Origin: Clostridium sp. Cult2
GTDB lineage: Bacteria; Bacillota; Clostridia; Tissierellales; Tepidimicrobiaceae
NCBI RefSeq assembly: GCF_021655075.1
Contig: NZ_PPXX01000018.1
Location: 1 to 50,616 of the forward strand
Length of the DNA stretch: 50,616 nt
Direction: 5' to 3'
The notes beneath the pieces were generated by a model. The model was not told where the DNA came from, ran no database searches, and was given only the letters and a program-made list of their open reading frames with translations. This document shows positions 45,249 through 50,616 of the stretch, piece after piece. A program made the position numbers and the translations under genes. Position 1 is the stretch's first letter, and each line of letters begins with the position of its first letter.

Positions 45249-46325
45249 CTAAATCTCCCCTATCAAACATCTAACTACTTTTTCCCTATCTAAAATTTCT
45301 ATATCATCTGGTACATTTTGTCCAGTGGTTATATAGGAAACAGGATTTTCAGTTAAATACTTTACATTTAAAATATTACCTAATCCTTCACTTTCATCAA
45401 TCTTGGTAAAAATAATTTTATAATCCTTGATAAAGCTATAATGATCTATAATGGATTTTAAAGTATTATATTCAGTAGTTCCACTTAAAACTAGAAATAC
45501 TTCTTTATTGTTAATAGAGTTCATAATTTTGAAAATTTCATCATTTTCATCTATATCCCTATGGTTCTTACCTGCAGTATCAACAAAAATTATATCCTTA
45601 TCTTTGAAAGTCACCAAGGATTTATACATATCCTCTTCATCATAAATAATCTCTAATGGTAATTGCAATATATCACTATAAGCTTTCAACTGGTCAATTG
45701 CAGCAATTCTATAAGTATCAGAGGTAATTAGGCCAATATCATACTTTCCTTTCATAACTAACTGAGCTGCAATCTTTGCTAATGTAGTTGTTTTCCCAAC
45801 TCCTGTTGGGCCAACAAAAAATATTATGTTTTGAAAAGGATTCTCTAAACTTAAAGGTTTTACCTGACCAATATATTCCATAAGGGTCTGCTTTATTATA
45901 TTTTTAATTGTCCAATTGTCCTTATTTTCAAAGTTTATTTGCTCATTTAACTTTTTTAAAATGGAAGTTGCTGTAATATATTCTACTCCATTTGTTATTA
46001 ATTTCATTCTATATTTGTCAAGTTCTGTTGAAAGTTCTAAATCCTTTTCCTTAACATCGCTTGAAATTTGTTCAACCATATTCCTTAAAATGGCCAATTC
46101 GTTGTTTATTTTATTAAGCTTGTCCTCCTGAGTATTTATAGAAGGCAATAAATCTTTCTTTTCACAGGCTGCAGTAATCTCTATTAAAGGTTTCTTAAAA
46201 AGACCAAAAAGGCCTTTCTGTCTAATAGTTCTAGTATTTAAAACTATTGCCTCAGATCCAAGCTCCCTCTTTAACTTAGTCATAGCTTCAAAGGTAGTAT
46301 AACCAGTATATTTTTTTACTTTCAT
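45249..46325 (-). CDS. flhF: flagellar GTPase FlhF
   Basis: 358 aa SRP-family GTPase. A basic N-terminal region (MKVKKYTGYTTFEAMTKLK) is followed by helical N and G domains with GPTGVGKTTTLAKIA, DTYRIAAIDQLKAY and DTAGKNHRD motifs. It recruits early flagellar components to the assembly site. Its start codon overlaps the flhA stop by 1 bp. Confidence 0.95.
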   Translation of the reverse strand: MKVKKYTGYTTFEAMTKLKRELGSEAIVLNTRTIRQKGLFGLFKKPLIEITAACEKKDLLPSINTQEDKLNKINNELAILRNMVEQISSDVKEKDLELSTELDKYRMKLITNGVEYITATSILKKLNEQINFENKDNWTIKNIIKQTLMEYIGQVKPLSLENPFQNIIFFVGPTGVGKTTTLAKIAAQLVMKGKYDIGLITSDTYRIAAIDQLKAYSDILQLPLEIIYDEEDMYKSLVTFKDKDIIFVDTAGKNHRDIDENDEIFKIMNSINNKEVFLVLSGTTEYNTLKSIIDHYSFIKDYKIIFTKIDESEGLGNILNVKYLTENPVSYITTGQNVPDDIEILDREKVVRCLIGEI

Positions 46326-48349
46326 TACATATTCACCATCCCAACAGATTGAACTTCTACTGATGGTTCTATTTCATTATAAGACAAAACAATTAAATCC
46401 CTAGTTAATTGTTCTGTTAAACGTTTAAAATAAAATCTTACTATTGGAGCAGTTAATATAATAGGCTGTTGCCCAATAGAAGTTAGCTTCTGTACTGATT
46501 TTAAAGTATTGTTAAGTATTCTTTGAGCTATATTTGGTTCTAAGGATAGGTAAGAACCAGTTTCAGTTTTATTAATGGAATTCATAATCACTTCTTCAAC
46601 TTCACTATCCAAAGTAATAACATTCAAAGCACTATTTTCAACATACTTATTAGTAATATATCCTGCCAATCTTTGTCTAACATATTCTGTCAACAAATCC
46701 GTATCCCTTGTAACATTCCCATAGTCCGCTAAAGTTTCCAAAATAGTCACCATATCTCTAATGCTTATCTGCTCTTTAAGCAGATTAGATAATACTTTTT
46801 GAACTTCCCCAATAGTCAACACTTTAGGTACTACTTCTTCAACAACGGCAGGATATTCCTCTTTTACATTATCTATCAATAATTTTACATCTTGTCTACC
46901 AATTAACTCATAAGCTCTTTCTTTAATAACTTCCGTTAAGTGAGTAGCTATTACAGATGGAGGATCTACTACCGTAAAACCAAATATTTCAGCCTTTTCT
47001 CTTTCCCTTTCGGTAATCCATTTAGCAGGTAGACCAAAAGCAGGCTCAATGGTTTCAATACCTTCTATTTCTCCTTCCCCTGTACCAGGATCCATTGCTA
47101 AATAGTGGTCAAAATAAACTTCTCCCTTTGCTACTTGAACTCCTTTAATTTTTATTATATATTCATTGGGATTTAATTGAATATTATCTCTTAGTCTAAC
47201 AATTGGAACTATTAAACCTAATTCCATAGCGATTTGTCTTCGTATCATAACAATTCTATCTAGCAAATCTCCACCTTGATTTACATCTGCTAATGGTATT
47301 AAACCATAGCCAAATTCTAATTCAATATCATCTACTTTCAATAAACCAAGTACGCTTTCTGGCTTTCTTAATTCCTCTGCTTCTGATATTTCTTCTATTG
47401 GTTCCTCAATTTCTTCCTTAACACCTTTTCCCATAGAATATCCTAAGAAAATAAGAGTAAATCCAAGTATTAAATAGGTAAAGGTGGGCAAAGTAGTAAA
47501 TATACCTAATAGGGCTACTACTCCTCCTATTACATATAATAATTTTGAATTATTCCTGAACAACTGTTGAATTAAATCTTGTCCTAAATTTGATTCTGAA
47601 GCAGCTCTAGTAACAACTAAACCAGTAGCTGTTGAAATCAATAAGGCAGGTATTTGACTAACCAATCCATCTCCGACAGTTAATAGAGTATATGTTTGCA
47701 TAGCTTCATTAATAGGCATCCCTGACATTACACCAATTACCAGGCCTGCAACAATATTAATAATGGTAATTATTATGCCTGCAATAGCATCTCCTTTGAC
47801 AAATTTAGTAGCTCCATCCATTGCGCCATAAAAATCCGCATACCTTTGAATATCTTTTCTCCTTTTTCTAGCCTCCTCTTCCGTAATCAACCCTGAATTT
47901 AAATCTGCATCAATAGCCATTTGTTTCCCGGGCATTGCATCTAGAGTAAACCTTGCAGAAACTTCAGCTACTCTTTCTGCTCCTTTAGTAATTACAATGA
48001 ACTGAATTATTACAATAATAAGAAATATAATAAAACCCACTACTGGATTGTTTCGTATTACAAACTTTCCAAAGGTTTCAACTACTTTACCCGCATCAGC
48101 ATCGGTTAATATCCCCCTAGTAGTGGATATATTCAACGCTAACCGATAAAGAGTAGCAATTAGAAGTAAAGATGGAAATATAGAAATTTCTAGTACATTT
48201 TTTGAATACATTGAAATCAATAAAATAAGCAAAGAAAAAGCTATATTGATACTTAATAAAACGCTTAACAGCCCGTTTGGTATAGGTATTATTATTATTA
48301 AAACAATTCCAATAATACCTAGAGCAACAATGACATCCCCAAATTTCAT
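46325..48349 (-). CDS. flhA: flagellar export gate protein FlhA
   Basis: 674 aa. About eight membrane helices in the first 310 residues, including the FHIPEP-type loop with conserved SARFTLDAMPGKQMAIDADL (about 150-170), then a large cytoplasmic domain that binds export chaperone-substrate complexes. Full length. Between flhB and flhF. Confidence 0.97.
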   Translation of the reverse strand: MKFGDVIVALGIIGIVLIIIIPIPNGLLSVLLSINIAFSLLILLISMYSKNVLEISIFPSLLLIATLYRLALNISTTRGILTDADAGKVVETFGKFVIRNNPVVGFIIFLIIVIIQFIVITKGAERVAEVSARFTLDAMPGKQMAIDADLNSGLITEEEARKRRKDIQRYADFYGAMDGATKFVKGDAIAGIIITIINIVAGLVIGVMSGMPINEAMQTYTLLTVGDGLVSQIPALLISTATGLVVTRAASESNLGQDLIQQLFRNNSKLLYVIGGVVALLGIFTTLPTFTYLILGFTLIFLGYSMGKGVKEEIEEPIEEISEAEELRKPESVLGLLKVDDIELEFGYGLIPLADVNQGGDLLDRIVMIRRQIAMELGLIVPIVRLRDNIQLNPNEYIIKIKGVQVAKGEVYFDHYLAMDPGTGEGEIEGIETIEPAFGLPAKWITEREREKAEIFGFTVVDPPSVIATHLTEVIKERAYELIGRQDVKLLIDNVKEEYPAVVEEVVPKVLTIGEVQKVLSNLLKEQISIRDMVTILETLADYGNVTRDTDLLTEYVRQRLAGYITNKYVENSALNVITLDSEVEEVIMNSINKTETGSYLSLEPNIAQRILNNTLKSVQKLTSIGQQPIILTAPIVRFYFKRLTEQLTRDLIVLSYNEIEPSVEVQSVGMVNM

Positions 48350-48360
48350 TATCTTTCCTC

Positions 48361-49449
48361 CTAATAATTATCCTTTAAACTATATACATATGCTAATACT
48401 TCAGCCACTGCTTCATATAACTCTTCTGGTATGAAACTTCCAATTTCAACTGTATCATATAAAGTCCTTGCTAATGGCTTGTTTTCAATCAATGGTATAG
48501 AGTGTTCTTTTCCTATTTTTTTAATATTCTCAGCAACAATATTAACACCCTTGGCCAATACATAAGGGGCTTGATACAAATCCTTATCATATTTTATAGC
48601 AATAGCTATATGAGTAGGGTTTGTAATAATTACATCAGCTTTTGGCACATCTTGAATCATTCTAGACATTGCAATTCGTCTTTGTTTTTCTCTTATCTTC
48701 GATTTAATTAAAGGATCTCCTTCCGTTTGTTTATATTCTTCTTTTATTTCCTGTTTTGTCATCATTAGATTTTTTTCATGTTCTCTCCATTGAAATAGAT
48801 AGTCTAAGAAGGATAGAAATATTAAAACTCCAATAATTCTCATAGAAAAACTAAAGACCAATCCAGAGAGTTCTTTTAGAAGAATAGATATTTCAAACTT
48901 TTGAAGGTTCATTATCTGAATCATATTTTTTTTAACAAAAGAATAAGAAGCATAACCAATTAATAGTATTTTTAAAATTGATTTTATCAATTCCATCAAA
49001 GCCCTTTTAGAGAATAACCTTTTTAATCCCTCTATAGGATTAATCCTATTTAATTTAATCTGTAATGGTTTAGTGGTAAATATAAATCCTACCTGTAAAT
49101 AATTAATAATAAGGGCTGCCAAAAAAGAAATAAATATTATAGGTGCTACTAATCCTAAAAATGCAGAAAGTATCTTTACAAAATTAGTCATCAAGTTGTT
49201 CTCATAAAAAAGTTCATCTACATTTTCAATAGTTTTATAGATATTTGTCATAAATTTTATTAGATAATTTAATATATATTTGCCAAAAACCTTAATTCCT
49301 AAAAAAGTAGCAAACAATATGAAAGTAGAAGTAACCTCCTTACTTTGTAATACTTGTCCCTCTTCCCTTACATCTTTTCGCTTCTTAGGAGTTGGTTTTT
49401 CTGTTTTTTCCGCTTCTGCAAACAGTTGTAAATCAATTTTTAATTCCAT
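48361..49449 (-). CDS. flhB: flagellar export specificity switch protein FlhB
   Basis: 362 aa. N-terminal EKPTPKKRKDVREEGQV, four membrane helices, and cytoplasmic tail with autocleavage motif NPTH (ITNPTHIAIAIKYD), cut between Asn and Pro to switch from hook to filament substrates. A conserved KEEYKQTEGDP linker is present. Normal length, between fliR and flhA. Confidence 0.97.
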   Translation of the reverse strand: MELKIDLQLFAEAEKTEKPTPKKRKDVREEGQVLQSKEVTSTFILFATFLGIKVFGKYILNYLIKFMTNIYKTIENVDELFYENNLMTNFVKILSAFLGLVAPIIFISFLAALIINYLQVGFIFTTKPLQIKLNRINPIEGLKRLFSKRALMELIKSILKILLIGYASYSFVKKNMIQIMNLQKFEISILLKELSGLVFSFSMRIIGVLIFLSFLDYLFQWREHEKNLMMTKQEIKEEYKQTEGDPLIKSKIREKQRRIAMSRMIQDVPKADVIITNPTHIAIAIKYDKDLYQAPYVLAKGVNIVAENIKKIGKEHSIPLIENKPLARTLYDTVEIGSFIPEELYEAVAEVLAYVYSLKDNY

Positions 49450-49453
49450 AATA

Positions 49454-50233
49454 TCAACCTTTTACAAAGGATTTTAAAAAAATATAAATTTCATCCATGG
49501 TGCTATCAAAAACACCAGTTGCCATAGCGTAAAACGTGGGTATAGATATGCTCAATATTATCAATCCAATTATAATCTTTAAAGGTAATCCTACTACAAA
49601 AACATTCATCTGTGGAATAGTTCTAGCAAGAATACCTAATAATAAATCTGTCAAAAATATGGTAGCAACAATTGGTGCGCTTAATTTAATACCCGTAACA
49701 AAAGATTTAGAAATAATGTCAATTAATAGAAAACCAGTATCTAATTTAAAATCAAATTTACCAATAGGAATAAATTCATAACTATATATTAAGGCATTTA
49801 TAATGGTATGATGGCCATTGAAAGTTAGTAAAAGTAAAAAAGCTAATATGTAATAAAAATTCCCCATCACAGGAACCTGTACTCTATGCTGAGGATCAAT
49901 AACATTTACCATACCAAAACCAATTTTTATATCAATAATTTGTCCCATAACATAGAAGGTAGAAAAAAAAGCATAACTTATAAATCCAATTATAAGGCCT
50001 ACCATTAATTCTTTTATTACTAATATTACAAAAGTAGTCTCTAGAATTGGAGAATTAATATCTAAAAACCACGTTAATAGTGTCGATAGGATGAATGAAA
50101 AACCCACTTTTAATATATTAGGTACATTTTGGGAACTAAAAAAAGGTGAAACAATGAATATTCCAGAAGTTCTAACTAAAACTAATAAAAATATTTCGTA
50201 TTGATTAAATAACAATTCAAAAACATTTCCCAT
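49454..50233 (-). CDS. fliR: flagellar export protein FliR
   Basis: About 259 aa, mostly hydrophobic with around six membrane helices, including the FliR family segments RTSGIFIVSPFFSS and GFGMVNVIDPQHRVQVPVMG. Part of the FliP-FliQ-FliR export core. Start ATG 50233, six bases after AGGTG; a longer frame from 50242 begins with GTG inside that site. Confidence 0.94.
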   Translation of the reverse strand: MGNVFELLFNQYEIFLLVLVRTSGIFIVSPFFSSQNVPNILKVGFSFILSTLLTWFLDINSPILETTFVILVIKELMVGLIIGFISYAFFSTFYVMGQIIDIKIGFGMVNVIDPQHRVQVPVMGNFYYILAFLLLLTFNGHHTIINALIYSYEFIPIGKFDFKLDTGFLLIDIISKSFVTGIKLSAPIVATIFLTDLLLGILARTIPQMNVFVVGLPLKIIIGLIILSISIPTFYAMATGVFDSTMDEIYIFLKSFVKG

Positions 50234-50246
50234 TTTCAACACCTAT

Positions 50247-50516
50247 CTATTGTATAAATAAATTAATATTGGTAAGCAAATTGGTAGTAAATTGAGTGAT
50301 TACTTTTAATATCCAAGGCCCAAATATTACCAAAGATAGAAGCACAGCAACAATCTTGGGTACAAAAGCCAATGTTGCTTCCTGAATTTGTGTTACAGCT
50401 TGTATTATACTCACTATTAAACCAACAATTAAACTAAATATTAACATTGGCGCTGATACCATTAAAATAGTCCTTATAGCCTCCTGAGCTAGTTTTAATA
50501 CATCTCCTTGATTCAT
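50247..50516 (-). CDS. fliQ: flagellar export protein FliQ
   Basis: 89 aa, two membrane helices with the conserved GLIVSIIQAVTQIQEATLAF loop between them. Standard length. AAGGAGTGA precedes the ATG. It is the first complete gene of the fla/che operon visible; the usual upstream neighbour fliP is not recognisable before the window edge. Confidence 0.95.
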   Translation of the reverse strand: MNQGDVLKLAQEAIRTILMVSAPMLIFSLIVGLIVSIIQAVTQIQEATLAFVPKIVAVLLSLVIFGPWILKVITQFTTNLLTNINLFIQ

Positions 50517-50616
50517 TTAATCACTCCTTGTATAATTATGATATAGTCACTATGACTACTCATCTTTCATTTATAACTTTCTTATCCGATAATAGAAGAA
50601 GGTATTCTCCCTTCAT
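50517..50616 (-). other. region upstream of fliQ, no identifiable fliP end
   Basis: The last 100 bases hold the fliQ ribosome binding site and a short palindrome TAGTCA-TAG-TGACTA (minus strand, about 50543-50557). One frame stays open from the window edge to a TGA at 50560, with possible residues MKGEYLLLLSDKKVINER, which does not resemble the FliP C-terminus; another stays open to a TAA at 50582. Either might be the tail of an upstream gene. It cannot be assigned. Confidence 0.3.

Noticed and set aside
1-50616. CRISPR arrays, tRNA or rRNA genes, T-box or other known riboswitches, prophage genes
   Set aside because: No regularly spaced repeats, cloverleaf sequences, T-box specifier/antiterminator motifs or phage structural genes were seen on either strand.

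Overview
The window is about 50 kb of a very AT-rich (by eye roughly 30% GC) chromosome in which all 51 genes I accept lie on the minus strand, so transcription runs from high to low coordinates. Gene content and order match the conserved Firmicute block that in Bacillus subtilis runs from the fla/che operon through rpsB, nusA-infB, pnp and spoIIIE to recA. Protein sequences, the flagellar and chemotaxis set (CheC, CheD, FlhF, FlhG, a PilZ protein, FapA) and sporulation-associated proteins (YlxY-type deacetylase, YlmC/YmxH, SpoIIIE/FtsK) suggest a motile, probably spore-forming member of the Clostridia. A Tissierellales-like lineage is my guess only.

In transcription order: (1) 50516-36084 is the distal part of a fla/che operon: fliQ, fliR, flhB, flhA, flhF, flhG, a PilZ protein, cheB, cheA, cheW, cheC, cheD, sigD, fapA, an unknown 100-aa protein and a SwrB-like membrane protein. 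(2) A strong promoter overlapping the end of the SwrB-like gene drives rpsB-tsf-pyrH-frr through a leader that can form a pseudoknot. (3) After a terminator sitting just upstream of the uppS ribosome binding site come uppS-cdsA-rseP-ispG-mgtC-polC (isoprenoid carrier, phospholipid precursor, site-2 protease, DNA polymerase). The dxr gene normally found between cdsA and rseP is missing. (4) A promoter at the end of polC drives rimP-nusA-ylxR-infB-rbfA-nrnA-truB-ribF (translation and transcription factors, nucleotide and cofactor recycling); ylxQ is missing. (5) rpsO with its own promoter and hairpin leader, then pnp, ylxY, an M16 peptidase, dut and ylmC. (6) tepA, uppP, ftsK/spoIIIE, rimO, pgsA, cinA. 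(7) recA, with a textbook promoter and a LexA operator at its start site.

The most distinctive part is the last 3.4 kb downstream of recA. It encodes an Mre11/SbcD-type nuclease followed by a Rad50/SbcC-type ATPase broken into separate genes: an N-terminal half with Walker A that ends in a CxxC half zinc hook, an 82-residue coiled-coil protein, and a C-terminal half with the signature motif, Walker B and H-loop. The cassette follows recA after only a modest hairpin, so it may share SOS control. Immediately beyond it, at the window edge, repeated sequences resemble the end of an IS21-family insertion sequence.

Regulatory structure is dense: eight intrinsic-terminator-like hairpins, several good sigma-A promoters, and leader RNA structures before rpsB, tsf, rimP/nusA and rpsO. 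Eleven of the 51 genes start with TTG or GTG; several starts were moved from the longest open frame to the codon that best fits a ribosome binding site. No tRNA, rRNA, CRISPR array, riboswitch or prophage was seen.
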